Part shown: in pieces, positions 43,105 to 53,937 of the stretch
How positions within the stretch are numbered: position 1 is the stretch's first letter
Layout: each line of letters opens with the position of its first letter
NCBI GenBank assembly: GCA_003956705.1
Contig: QZCP01000712.1
Location: forward strand, 146,099 to 210,098
Reading direction: 5' to 3'
Length of the DNA stretch: 64,000 bases
Source of the DNA: Brevipalpus yothersi
Lineage: Eukaryota; Arthropoda; Arachnida; Trombidiformes; Tenuipalpidae
Made by a program: the position numbers and the translations under genes
Notes under the pieces: model-generated
What the model was told of the DNA's origin: nothing
Database searches by the model: none
Seen by the model: the letters and a program-made list of their open reading frames with translations, nothing else

Positions 43105-46100
43105 TTACTTAGATTGTGTCTTCGAATTTTTATGTAATAATTTATTGAAAACACCTTTGTATTTATTTTTTCTTCTCCTATTGAGCAAACTACCACCGAG
43201 CGGTACATAAGCGAAAGGATCGGGTGCATCTTTTTTCTTCATATCACCTTTGGCTTTCTTTGCTTTGTATTCGTCTCCCAGCCTCAGTCCTTTGATTGCA
43301 GAACTCTTCTTTCTTTTCTTGATAGGTCGATGGATTCCTTTACCTCCGGGTTTGTACGTTGATTTACTTTGATGAGATGTTAGAATAGACCCAAGATCCT
43401 CCTCTTCATTCTCATCGTCAATGTCACGTTTTCTCTTGTTACTTGAGGATAGTCCTTCATCTTTACCTCCAATTATTAATTTACCTTCGGAATTTACAGG
43501 AAACTCTTTAGCTTTTTTGTGGACTTTAACTAACTTATTTGGATCTGTTGTTATTATCTTTTTATTGGCATCAGGAGCTGTAAGATCAAGAACTTCACCA
43601 TCTTCGTCTTCTTCAATCCATGTGCCATGTTGCTGAGAACGCTTGGAAGAACGTTTCGATTTTGCAGTTTTCTTTGTGTGAAAAGATTCCAAATCTGAAT
43701 CGCTATCATCAGAGCTTTCTCCAGAAGCAGTTGTGAAAAATGACGATTGTTTTGAGGACTTAAGTGAGACCTCATCATCGTCCGAGCTTTTTGAACGCTT
43801 CTTAGCCAACTCAAGTTTGCGAATATTTTTCAGAACTTTTCCAAATGATTCTGGACTGATTCTCGAAACAGTTTCGAAACCAAACATCCTTACCATTTTT
43901 GTTAGCAATATTTTAACTGGTCTAGACAATGCTTTGCGGTGTTGCTCTGGAATGTATTCGAAGGCACTGATTATGGGGAACAAAGATGATTGAATATCCT
44001 CTCTGGGTATTTCTTTGAGCCAGAGCTTGATTATCTCCAAGATAACTTTTATGATGGCTCTATTTTCACTTTTAAGGAAATCAAGGAGTGAAAACAATCT
44101 GGTCTTTGATTCTTCAACCATTCTGGTGTAATTTTTTACAAGAAATCTTCCATATAGGAGAATTGCACCTGGTTTAGGTTGACTCAGTGAACAGATGCTC
44201 TCAAAAACTCTAAGAATTTGGGTGGGTTCGTAAGGAATCCTTTCCATTAAGGTGAAGGCAGCTTCACGGCACTTGGCCTTACCTTCGTCTACGCTTTGTA
44301 TTGTTCCCATGATCAAAGGTTTTAAAAGTTCCTGATTCACTTTGAAGAGTCCTTTTTCACACAAAATATTGATCGAATCTAATGGCCAGGTTCTCATCTC
44401 CTTTGAGTATCCTGATATGGAAGTTAACAGGATTGTTTGAACCTGATCATTCACCTCGACCATTTCTTTTATGTTTTCACTGTTACACAACTCCTTCAGT
44501 ACCCTGAAACCTTGTTTGCGATGAGTACGATCCTGCGATTTCGTGATTCGAGGGATGACTACTTGATTTAGCACTTCATTCAAACTCGTAGGTTGTAAGT
44601 GGGGAATCAGAACAACGAGAATATCAATAAGATTTTTCACCGAAGTTCGAGATTCGACCAACTTGGACTGTTCTGCTGGTGTTTTTTTGCTACTTTCAAG
44701 TTCGAGAAGCTTTCCTCTGGAGATCTCAAAATATTTCTCAACCAAACTTTTGTCAGTTATTTCGAGAAAAACTTTCAAAGTTTCATATACGGGTAGAAGA
44801 TCTTGTGAGCTAGATTTCGGATCAACAATGATCATGAAGCACATCTCAAGGAAACTTTGAGCACTCTGAGCGAAAACATTTCGGGTCAGTTGTGGATCGC
44901 AAGTTCGTATCAAATTTCGAATGCCAGCCAAACAATGATGACGTATTAATTTGTTATTTTTCAAATTCATGAGAAGAGTATTGACGTTCTTTGGGAAAGA
45001 GGTTTCCAGATCGATAGGATGCCTACAAAACGATGGCAGAAGGGACCATATTTGATCATAAAGGAGAGAATATAGCTTAATTTTTGGTGATTTTGGATCT
45101 TCTTGACTCTTCTTCTTTTTCCTTTTCGCGATTTCTCTGATCAAAAGGAGAAATCTGGACCAAAATATTTCCAAACAAACTCCCTCTATATTGTCTCGGA
45201 GGAGAGGTATCAACCAACTGTTAGAAAAATTGATGCCTTCAATCAAATCCATGCTGATTGGACATATATCTAAGACCATGTTTGGCCCAACAACTTTGAT
45301 TGTTTTGGCTAGAATCGAGTCTATATCTTTGATGAACGAAGAATCATACCCTTCTCGGAGATCAACTAAACTTTTCACCAACTTCGTGAAAGGCTCCGAA
45401 GTGGTACGTGTCTTGAAGAGATTTGGACCTAAAGATTCGATCAGCACTTCTGTCAAGCGAGCAATAGAGCTGAATGCATTTTTGTACTTGAAGTCCAAAA
45501 TTCTCTGGGAAGTTTGCACAATGTCAACCATTATCTCCCAACTTATTTCGGAGAATGAGGGAGTGATAATATTTTGAATTAATTGCGAAACTGATACTAG
45601 GACTTGAACGTGAATCTGCTTCGAATCATTCTGGAAACACTCAATCAAATCAGATAAATATATGGATATCGACCTCAGACAGCTGCTTTTATCTAACGAG
45701 AAGAGACTCAAACAACCTTCTTTGATCACCATTACCCACAAAGAGATTAATTCGGAATTCACCAGACTTGGTTTACGATCGCGTAGAGCTTCGAGGAGAA
45801 CTTGATTTTGTCTTGCTGTTAAACCTCTCAAAGGAGAGGAAGAGCTAAATAGCGAGAGGAAAACACTCAGGCCACAACTGACCATGGTAGAATCGTCAAG
45901 ATGAATGACTCGAAGAATTGTTTCACAGCATCCCTTCAAATGACTCTCTGGAAGAACGTCAATGAAATCTTTGACAAGATTTATCATGTGCACAGCTTCA
46001 GTCAAATTTTCCTTGCTAAGTCTAGCTTTCTTAATTTTTTCGATGCAAAAATTTGCAGCAACCGGTGTCATGATGTGGTGGCATGGTTCGATTTTCCACA

Positions 46101-46887
46101 CAATAGAGCTTGCTTTCAGAATGCTCACAACAGAACGATGAGCAGATTTTCTGATCTTGGGCGCTGGATCGAGAATGAAGTTCAGAATAACTTCAAAGAG
46201 ATTTCTTGTCGTTGTAAGTTTCCAGATGGCTAAATCTTGGCACTTCAAAAGTTCACTGAGGCATCTTAACAAATTAGAGATGAGAGAAACGTTGCTGTTA
46301 CCTTTTGTTCCTTCTCTACTCAAGACACCGCTCAAAACTTTCTGTGTTTCATCAAAGGTGATCTTCTTTACAGATTCGGGCAGCTTTTTTATCAAGACAC
46401 TTAATAAGAATGATATGGCCACAAGTTCGTCATCTTTTTCAGAAGAATTTAGGAGAATTAGGAGGACAGCAAAATATTCTGTATCAGATTCTTTTCCACC
46501 TCTTTCACGTATGGTTTCAGCTACAGTAGCTAGAACAGCTGCAGTTTCACGGTGCATGTAGGAAGCTGGATTCCAGCGAGTCATAATTTGAGAGAGTGAT
46601 TGATTGGAACAATTGGAAAACATGGATAGATTTGAAGTAACACTGATGATAGATTGAGTGTCAACATCCATGCTTTCCCGTCCATCATCAGGTACTATGT
46701 TATCCAAATTAAGTCTTTCCATATTCAAATCCTCTGATTCTGGCTTTTGAGATGACTTTGGATCAAACGCATTGATCTTTTCCCTGAATTTGCGGGTTTG
46801 TGCATTACAACTACTACTATCTCCTCTTTTCCACAATTTTCCTTTGCCTTTGGTGGCCTTACTTGCAATTCTTACTTTACTCTTCAT
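43105..46887 (-). CDS. RRP12: RRP12-like ribosome biogenesis HEAT-repeat protein
   Basis: Nucleolar protein needed for maturation and export of both ribosomal subunits. The intronless coding frame gives 1260 residues from the ATG at 46887, near the 1297 of the human protein. It opens with a basic segment (KGKGKLWKRGDSSSCNAQ), as RRP12 does, then a long array of HEAT-like helices (for example PAPKIRKSAHRSVVSIL). It ends in acidic/serine runs (SSDDDEVSL, SGESSDDSDSDLES) and Lys-rich nuclear signals (RPIKKRKKSSAIKG). A frame-open extension to 46956 exists, but an acceptor site (TTTACAG on the minus strand at about 46909) lies inside it, so it is a 5' UTR intron. The coding exon therefore starts shortly before MKSKVRIASK. 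Confidence 0.93.
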   Translation of the reverse strand: MKSKVRIASKATKGKGKLWKRGDSSSCNAQTRKFREKINAFDPKSSQKPESEDLNMERLNLDNIVPDDGRESMDVDTQSIISVTSNLSMFSNCSNQSLSQIMTRWNPASYMHRETAAVLATVAETIRERGGKESDTEYFAVLLILLNSSEKDDELVAISFLLSVLIKKLPESVKKITFDETQKVLSGVLSREGTKGNSNVSLISNLLRCLSELLKCQDLAIWKLTTTRNLFEVILNFILDPAPKIRKSAHRSVVSILKASSIVWKIEPCHHIMTPVAANFCIEKIKKARLSKENLTEAVHMINLVKDFIDVLPESHLKGCCETILRVIHLDDSTMVSCGLSVFLSLFSSSSPLRGLTARQNQVLLEALRDRKPSLVNSELISLWVMVIKEGCLSLFSLDKSSCLRSISIYLSDLIECFQNDSKQIHVQVLVSVSQLIQNIITPSFSEISWEIMVDIVQTSQRILDFKYKNAFSSIARLTEVLIESLGPNLFKTRTTSEPFTKLVKSLVDLREGYDSSFIKDIDSILAKTIKVVGPNMVLDICPISMDLIEGINFSNSWLIPLLRDNIEGVCLEIFWSRFLLLIREIAKRKKKKSQEDPKSPKIKLYSLLYDQIWSLLPSFCRHPIDLETSFPKNVNTLLMNLKNNKLIRHHCLAGIRNLIRTCDPQLTRNVFAQSAQSFLEMCFMIIVDPKSSSQDLLPVYETLKVFLEITDKSLVEKYFEISRGKLLELESSKKTPAEQSKLVESRTSVKNLIDILVVLIPHLQPTSLNEVLNQVVIPRITKSQDRTHRKQGFRVLKELCNSENIKEMVEVNDQVQTILLTSISGYSKEMRTWPLDSINILCEKGLFKVNQELLKPLIMGTIQSVDEGKAKCREAAFTLMERIPYEPTQILRVFESICSLSQPKPGAILLYGRFLVKNYTRMVEESKTRLFSLLDFLKSENRAIIKVILEIIKLWLKEIPREDIQSSLFPIISAFEYIPEQHRKALSRPVKILLTKMVRMFGFETVSRISPESFGKVLKNIRKLELAKKRSKSSDDDEVSLKSSKQSSFFTTASGESSDDSDSDLESFHTKKTAKSKRSSKRSQQHGTWIEEDEDGEVLDLTAPDANKKIITTDPNKLVKVHKKAKEFPVNSEGKLIIGGKDEGLSSSNKRKRDIDDENEEEDLGSILTSHQSKSTYKPGGKGIHRPIKKRKKSSAIKGLRLGDEYKAKKAKGDMKKKDAPDPFAYVPLGGSLLNRRRKNKYKGVFNKLLHKNSKTQSK

Positions 46888-48073
46888 CTTGAATAATTCA
46901 ATTGCTGTAAAGAAAACAGAGACTCTTGTAATCATAGGAATTCCATCAAGCTTCATTTCTCAATATTTACCTGAAAACGTCCAATTCAACAAAAATATCT
47001 GGACCATCAAAAGAATGGCAGAAAACAAAATGGGTGATAATCAAACAAACATGATAACAATAATATTCATTAAATCAAAACACTATAACAATCATGTTAC
47101 ATGTTAAACTTCAAAACGTGATGAAAAAGCATGCAGCCAAAACATGCTTGCCGGCTGATTGACTTTTGCGCCCTCATACAAGTCCTATTTTAAGCGCTTC
47201 ATCTCCATGTTCATGTTCGAAGAAGAAGTTCTGACAACAATTTAATGATTAAACTTTGGTGGTACATGAAAAATGGATAAAAATATGGAGAAATCGAACG
47301 TTTTCGTATAGAATTAGGAAAAAATTGCTCTAATTTCAGCTTTTTTGTTGCTATCTAGCTCGATCTGATTATTATCATTCGGTCCAGAAAAGTTCTTTCG
47401 ATTTTCTATTATCTATTTAATTGCCAACAAATGAAAGATGAGCTCTTCGAAAATGTAAGCCATTTCAATAAGATCATAAGCTATGGAACGGAACCTTTGT
47501 CCCCTGAAAATGAAATAATAGGTTAAATTAGGAACGTTTGAGATTTACCTTCTAACTAGTCATGGAAAATTTTCAAAAATGATGTATTAAATCGATTGAT
47601 CTTTTCATCACATTCGAATTTTCAATTACATTCTTCTCTACTCTAATTTCCTCGTGAATTTGTTTAATTGTTGAAAATTTCTCCCCGAATCGTTGTGAAT
47701 TATTGTGATTTTCAAAAAATTGCGAAAAATTTCACCCTTCGAACATACCAAGAGGCCCATGAAAGCTTGCGTCATTAACTGGTTTAGCTCCAAAAATAGG
47801 GAAGATCCTCAAGGAAAACAGGAGAAAGACTTGCATCAGAGAAGCTTTTTTTTCTGTAAACAAATAATAATGATATATTCTTGGATTCGATGATATCATT
47901 TCAGAATATCTCACGTTTATATCAGCGATGTGAGAAAATTCAACCTGGATCGCTCCAACCTTATTTCGTAAAGTAGCTCTCTCAATTTTGACTCAAAGGT
48001 TTACATGGTGAGTAATTGGTAAATCGAAAACATTAAACTAATCACCTTTCTTTGCTTTCATCTTTCTCATCAG
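46888..48073. promoter_or_regulatory. Divergent spacer between RRP12 and the FAM177-like gene
   Basis: Contains the 5' UTR exon and promoter of RRP12 (a donor-like CAG|GTAAAT lies on the minus strand at about 46972) and probably upstream exons of the FAM177-like gene that I could not identify. Confidence 0.4.
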
Positions 48074-48462
48074 CTCTGTATTCATTTATTTTCCAAAATG
48101 CTTTTATCAAGTAAAAAAGTTGGTTTAAAAATTCTCAACTGTAAGTAATGTTTAATTCGTAATCTTATGGTTCAAATCACTTTGACTTTCTAATGAATTC
48201 TGAAACAATTAATGCTATGAATTAACGTATATAACCAAAAACTCAATTCAATTGGTGACATTCATTGTTGGACTCGACTTCATTCCTTTCAGATTGTGAC
48301 TCACTTGGTGAAAAATCAGCCCATTTTTTGGGAATAACAAAACCAAAGTATGAAGCGGAGATTCGATATTATCGAAATCTAACGGACAAAGAAAAAAGAC
48401 GCCTGGAGCTGATAGATCCCCGATCGTGTGAATATGGTCTGATAGATCAAGTGGAATACTAA
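48074..48462 (+). CDS. FAM177-family small protein, 3' exons
   Basis: Two exons, 48074-48140 and 48293-48462. Exon 2 encodes YCDSLGEKSAHFLGITKPKY followed by EAEIRYY. This is the FAM177 core, where vertebrate proteins have CDFLGEK..LGI..PKY...I.EYY. If translation starts at the ATG at 48098 the product is 70 residues. The frame is open through the first exon to the acceptor at 48073, so upstream exons are likely. The vertebrate family is about 200 residues with an N-terminal R-x-I-H-F-x-x-G-x-x-E-E-Y motif; I looked for that upstream and did not find it. The long acidic tail of the vertebrate form is missing here. FAM177 function is little known; it has been tied to the Golgi. Confidence 0.7.
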
Positions 48463-49096
48463 GAGGGTTTTTTTTCTGTTTCTGCAAATCAATTTCAGCT
48501 AATCAACACCATACTCATACTATGACTACTTGAACTACTGGATAAAGTCCAATTTCACAAACCAAATTAGTTATCACGCTGGTCCGAATTCTACCTATCT
48601 GAAGGGCTCCTTTCAATGTTTTCATGAGACTATGAGATTGATTCATGCTCCACATCTGTCTCGGAATCTCTTCTTTACCACAAGTATGTTCATTCTAGCG
48701 AGCTGCCTTCGTAAAGAAGTTCCACCCATGTTATCTTAATAATTCACGAGCATCACCCCCTCTCTGTGTTATACTCAAAAGTCAATGATGCTTTGGTTTT
48801 CATTCAAACTCGCAAATTAACCAGGTTCACTTGTTCGACATTCTAGGTGGAGTATCTCGGAAGAGAAAAGTGAGCTAAAGAATGTTGAAAATCATCTACC
48901 TCAATGATTAGAGCTTGATGACCATTCCGTTTGTCTATTCTTACTGATTGGATCACTTTTGATGTAAAAAGAAATAAAATGCTTAGATAGATGAAAATTT
49001 GTCTCATTTTGTGATGTAATTATAAAGTTTCATGGCTTATTCAAAAAAAGTTCACATCAAAGTCCAGAGGTGATGTATTTATGCATAGTCTTCCAG
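48463..49096. other. Spacer between FAM177-like and LRR genes
   Basis: AT-rich with an AATAAA near 48972. No supported exon. Confidence 0.45.
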
Positions 49097-50551
49097 ATGA
49101 ACATAATTTTTCTCAAAGGTAAAGAATTTCAGTTATTTGAGCTAACTTTTTCCAAAAATATCCATATTGCCCTAATTCAATAAGAGTGTGCATTGCGTTC
49201 AGGTTTCGAGAAAGCTTTCATCGGTGGGATTAGAATGTTTCCATTAAGATCTAGGATTTAATTTTCTAGTAGAAAAGTTCCCTATAGCTGAATCAGGAGG
49301 CTAGATTCGTATCAATGAGCATTAAGCTTTATGAGCAATATTTAAACTGATTCTTCCAATAACCGATAACTTTTTCTAGTCTTAGGTTTGACCCTCTTTA
49401 TGATCAACACAGCATTCTGCCAGTTCGATCGTTTTTATCCTCCAGATTATGCCGTAAAGTGTCCACCAGATACGGAGATAGATCCTTGCAAATGTAATGC
49501 AGCATCTGGTGAGATCGAGTGTTATGGGAACAAAATTAACGATGAATGTTTGAAGAAAGTTTTCGAAAAGCTCATGGCCTACTATGCAAACACTCAAGAG
49601 CGTCACATAAAATCTCTCAAAGTGTACAAGAGTGATGTAACAGAGTTGACTGGAGACACCTTGGGGGATATTTCACTGGAGATACTTGATTTAAATGGTA
49701 ATCAAAATTTAACACTCAACAGCATTCATCGAACAGTGTTGAGCAAATCTAGTGAAACTCTGCGAGTTATTCGTATCAATGGTCCATCAGGATTCAGTTC
49801 AGCGAAAAAAGAGGAAAATGATGGTTCAATATTCGAAATAGTGGATGGATTTATGCAATTGACAGAGTTTTCATTAAGTGAAGCAAAAATTTTAAAGATA
49901 CAACGTTCAGCATTCGGTCGAGTTGAGCTGCCTAAGTTAACACGAATTGAGCTGCCAAGAAATGAGATCGAAGAGCTTGGTGACTATGTGTTCTATCGAT
50001 TGCCAAATTTAACTTTCCTCAATTTACAAGATAATGAGATAAAAAAATTGACTAATCACACATTTGCATTCGAAAAATCTGCTGATGAGGTGTTAAGCAT
50101 CAACTTGAGAGGAAATCTTCTCCAAATAGACACCATAGACAAAGGAGCTTTCACTCGTCTCAATCGTCCAGTTCATTTGAATTTGGAATACAATTTGATA
50201 GAATATTTGGACAAAGATGTCTTCTCACCAATTCTCTCCAACACCAAAAGTTCCATCAAGATTAGCCGTAATCCTATACGCTGTGATTGTCGAATGAAGT
50301 GGTTAAAGTTGGATGATCATAATTTCATGGATAGAGTTGATGGACTGATATGTCCAGAAGCCACTGAACTTTGGTACTACACAGTCGATGATTTGGAAGG
50401 CGTTTGTAATGAAACATTATTGGCCGAAAGATTGGCTGCCTCTCGAGGATCAACCAGAAACGCCTTTCACCTGCAAGGACTCTTCTTATTCATCGTCAAA
50501 TTCATCGGTTTCATGGCCATAACACTTGAAATCACCTCCTTTTTGTGTTGA
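49097..50551 (+). CDS. Secreted or membrane-anchored leucine-rich repeat protein
   Basis: Two exons, 49097-49118 and 49380-50551, give 397 residues. The 22-base first coding exon was chosen because splicing it to the next gives a textbook signal peptide, MNIIFLKVLGLTLFMINTAF, cleaved before CQFDRF. The mature protein starts with a Cys cluster (CPPDTEIDPCKCNAASGEIE then C) of the kind capping LRR ectodomains. Repeats follow (LTRIELPRNEIEELGDYVFY, LTFLNLQDNEIKKLTNHTF, LSINLRGNLLQI), then an LRR C-terminal cap with NPIRCDCRMKWL. Several N-glycosylation sites are visible (NLTL, NLTF, NHTF). The last 24 residues are hydrophobic (GLFLFIVKFIGFMAITLEIT) and end two residues later, so it may be GPI-anchored or membrane-spanning. 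Similar arthropod proteins are often labelled as non-catalytic luciferin-monooxygenase subunits by homology only. Its ligand is unknown. Confidence 0.82.
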
Positions 50552-51209
50552 TATTTTTGAAATTTTTCCCTATCTTGAGTATCATTTAAAATTATAGACT
50601 ATGAATAATTACTTCTCAATTGTCTTCTCTATCGCTTTTTTTTCTCTCTCTCTCTCGAGAAGGCCTGATAACAGCAGTTTCGTTAGCTTAACATGCAATA
50701 TTGTTGGTTCTGATAGATTGAAAATATTTCTCTCTGATGTTTTGTTAAAGCAAAAATTTTTTCGCCTTCAAACCAATTATGACCATGTTTTGAACCATTT
50801 ATCACCATTTTTATCTTCACTCAAATATCTAATGGTGAATCATGTTTTGAAGAAAAAGAAGAAGAAAAAATCTTTCTACACGCATACATGTACATGGTAT
50901 GGAGATTATTTCCTTCTTGATTTCTTCACGAGTAAGTTATGAGCCAAGATTTAATATCGATAAAATTTCGTACGATAAGAATTGATAATCTATCTTCGTA
51001 TGAACATTGTAAATATCCACCCTGAATAATCAGTGAAAAAAAATTGGAAATATAGATATCATCCAATTCATCGAATAAGCAATTTACTGTATTTCAATAA
51101 AAACTCATCCAGAATTTTCGAAGCTTGGGGGCTTGAAGTTTCTTTACTATGCTCATAATCTATTAGTCATCAGATTGAATTAATCTTGATAATTAAATCA
51201 AAAGTTGTA
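50552..51209. other. Convergent 3' region
   Basis: Presumed 3' UTRs, AT-rich, with a short CT run near 50647 and an A-rich run near 50851. No exon. Confidence 0.5.
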
Positions 51210-52223
51210 CTAATAGAAACTGATAGCTTTCAGTTTTTTCTCGTGACTCATTGCATTTGTTTTAACTTTCAAATGCAATTCGTTTCCAGATGAATCAGTC
51301 AATATAAGATCAGCGTTTGGACCGATTCGATTGATGATTCCTTGAAAATGAAAATCGTATACTTGATCCTGATGATTGAGTAGTCCAGAGAGAATGTAAT
51401 TCTGGAAACCAATTTCATCTCTCTCAAATCTTCTAATGTTAACTCGAACTCGATTGGCAATAAGAGCAATCAACCTTTCATGATTGATAGTATTGAGATT
51501 GGTTCCGAAAATAGCATTATGAGCACTAATCGCCGCTCTCAACGTAGGCTCTCCGATGGTACTGTTCAATCTAATCCCGATTCCAATCAGGTAAATCATC
51601 GCACTGGAATCACCTTGATAAGATTTTTCAACCAAAACTCCTCCGATAACATTGGCACCTTTATTCCAAGATATTCTGTTAGGCCACAAAAACGATAGAT
51701 CCAATCGTTGATCGCCGAGAACTTCCTTCATCACTTCAACTGTTGTTCTAGCTGCAATTGCTGCTACATTGTGAATTGATACATTCTGATCGAGCTTGAC
51801 ATTTAATGTCATATAAATATCACCCACAGGAGAAATGTAACGACCCTTTTGTCGATCTCGACCATTAGTTTGCTCTCTAGCCACAACAACTAGATCAGGA
51901 ACTTGAAGGAATTCATGGGCAAGATCCATAGTGCTGGATACACGATCAGCGATGAGCAAATTTCCTAGGAATTTTTCCGCTTGAAATTTATTCTTGATGG
52001 TCAATAGATCTGGTGGACACAAAGGGTGAAGATATGTTGATGCATATCTTCCCGATAAAATCAGTGGCTCAGTAGATGTTCGATCCACCAAGTTACTGTT
52101 TGATCGTAAATAAATTTCTTTAGTCTGATCATCAATGATCAAGCAGCCAAAACTTCTCGATGGATTGGTCCTGCACACGATTGGAATGATGAGAACAAAA
52201 GAAACAATTCCCAAACGAAGCAT
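51210..52223 (-). CDS. Secreted biotin-protein ligase-like protein, probably catalytically inactive
   Basis: An intronless frame of 337 residues. The N-terminus MLRLGIVSFVLIIPIVCRTN has the short basic, hydrophobic and polar parts of a signal peptide. Residues about 75-290 follow the catalytic domain of holocarboxylase synthetase: GNLLIADRVSSTMDLAHEFL, VVVAREQTNG, SPVGDIYMTL, LWPNRISW, GGVLVEKSYQG and YLIGIGIRLN; a C-terminal SH3-like piece follows. The residues that bind biotinyl-AMP are altered. GRGRRGRKW of BirA becomes GRDRQKGRY, KWPND becomes LWPNR, and the catalytic lysine of the K-L-A-G-I-L-V-E motif (BirA K183) aligns with valine in NVIGGVLVE. Cytosolic ligases have no signal peptide. 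I infer a secretory-pathway pseudoenzyme derived from holocarboxylase synthetase, perhaps a biotin or lipoate binder; that role is speculation. A TATAAAA lies directly upstream of the ATG. Confidence 0.8.
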   Translation of the reverse strand: MLRLGIVSFVLIIPIVCRTNPSRSFGCLIIDDQTKEIYLRSNSNLVDRTSTEPLILSGRYASTYLHPLCPPDLLTIKNKFQAEKFLGNLLIADRVSSTMDLAHEFLQVPDLVVVAREQTNGRDRQKGRYISPVGDIYMTLNVKLDQNVSIHNVAAIAARTTVEVMKEVLGDQRLDLSFLWPNRISWNKGANVIGGVLVEKSYQGDSSAMIYLIGIGIRLNSTIGEPTLRAAISAHNAIFGTNLNTINHERLIALIANRVRVNIRRFERDEIGFQNYILSGLLNHQDQVYDFHFQGIINRIGPNADLILTDSSGNELHLKVKTNAMSHEKKLKAISFY

Positions 52224-52403
52224 TTTTATAGCCCCAAAGACTGAGTTTAGTAATTTCTAGGAAAAATTAGCTATCCAGTAGATGAAGGTTTTTGTGTGTA
52301 TGTGTGTATGTGTGCAGGTTATCAGTTCGATGAAATAAGCTGACTTAGAGTAATCTTGTCTCCATAAGATTGGATAATCTCTTATCGTCTTTCACTCACC
52401 ATT

Positions 52404-52467
<64 letters not shown>

Positions 52468-53570
52468 TAGAAAATATTCCAGGTAGTTAACCGATCTTAG
52501 TACGTTGAAGAGTTTCATATATTTATAAAGATCATCTTATAAGGCTCTCCATTCGTATACAGAGGAGATAATAATGAAACCCAGAGAAATGCCTTAGTTG
52601 ATTGAGAAACTTATACTTGAAATAATCTCTCAAGTATAAACACTCTAGAAAGTGAAGTAAGAGTTGATTGAATTTATTCTATACTCTGTTCTATTGATTC
52701 GAAATTTTGAGAAATAGTAAGTTCAGAATAAGTCATATCAATCCAAAGAATATTAACTGTCACGTCCGATGTTGCGCCAGTCTGAAAGTGAAGTTTTCTC
52801 TGAATCTGAAATGAAGTGTTGAAGTAATTTGTCTCCAATGTTTTGGAGAAAATAATCTCTTGTTTCTTTACTAAATTCTCGAGTTTCTCTACCTCATGAA
52901 AAAATTTGAAATTCACCATCTATTTGAGCAGATTCTTCCTCCTTCTTATCAACGGTAATCACTTTCATGGTTTATTATCAGTTTTGAATAATGTATGACA
53001 TCGATATTCAGCTAATGTTGACTGAATGGATTTATTTTTTATTGACAAGAGAGCTACAGCGAGTGACCTTAAAATGAAAGGCGTGAAGATGGTTACTTTT
53101 TAAAGCTGATTATCAGCTATCGTATTCACCATTTTTTTTGTGGAAAAACTATGCAAACCTTTCTCGGCCTCTCATCAATCTAGGGGAATGATCATGGTGG
53201 AAATGGTGAGCTTGAAAATTAGAAGAAAGTTGTCGAAAATAAATGTGGCTCAAAGTAAAAATATGATTCCAAATTATAGAGTGATGAAAAATTTGAGATA
53301 GTGACCTGAAAAAAAGTTTGAATATAATTCCAATGGATTTCTTCCTTTTAGCTTTCGATTGGTGTGTTGTTCTATATCTCTCGTGAGAGAATGATTTGTA
53401 TTCACATTCAATCATCATCGAAATGATATACAGAATCATTTCAAGAACAAAAGGAGGAGATAAGAAAATGTAAAAATTCGATGCTCAGATGAATCACGGA
53501 AGCAAAAAAGTAATAATATGAAATAGTGAGAGAAAAAGAGAGGGCTTGGAAAAATAATGATATTTTTGCA
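52224..53570. repeat. Repeat-rich gap upstream of the biotin-ligase-like gene
   Basis: A pure (TC)n tract of nearly 60 bases at about 52407-52462 lies some 190 bases before the start codon of the minus-strand gene. The rest is AT-rich. An 81-codon minus-strand frame at 52674-52919 has an ATG but resembles no family I know. Confidence 0.5.
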
Positions 53571-53937
53571 AAACCGTTATCGAGCTCAAATATACTTGTG
53601 GTCACCCTTCAAAAAGATGCTTGACCTCAATCGACTTTCACTTTTTGGGCCACATATCATCACTTTCACTTTTTTCGGTTCTTCACCACCAACAGGCCTA
53701 ACACCAAAAATTGAACTGATCTGGCGAATGATCATCACGAACATTCTGGATGATCTTTTGAGTGAGAATATTTCGATATGATCACTTTTTGAATCGTAAT
53801 CATAGCTTAACTCATGTCATTCTATAAGGCTACTTACGCTGGTTGATGAACTTATTAAATTGATCAATACCAAGGGCTGTTATTGCAATTGAAGAGTATC
53901 TTCCGGCTATGGCTTGGGGCAAGTTCAAAGCTGACAT
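53571..53937 (-). other. Possible unrecognised exons
   Basis: On the minus strand an ATG at 53937 opens a frame MSALNLPQAIAGRYSSIAIT then ALGIDQFNKFINQ that runs exactly to a strong donor (C|GTAAGT) at 53837-53832. Downstream a second open stretch (about 53812-53571) includes RPVGGEEPKKVKVMICGPKS and ends in a stop. Both look more like protein than chance, but I found no pair of splice sites joining them in frame, and the opposite strand of the second stretch is also open. I do not recognise a family. Confidence 0.25.

Noticed and set aside
43421..46561. Many plus-strand frames opposite RRP12
   Set aside because: Shadows of a firmly supported 1260-codon gene.
52674..52919. 81-codon minus-strand ORF with ATG
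   Set aside because: No recognisable family, signal peptide or splice context; kept only as a mention in the gap note.
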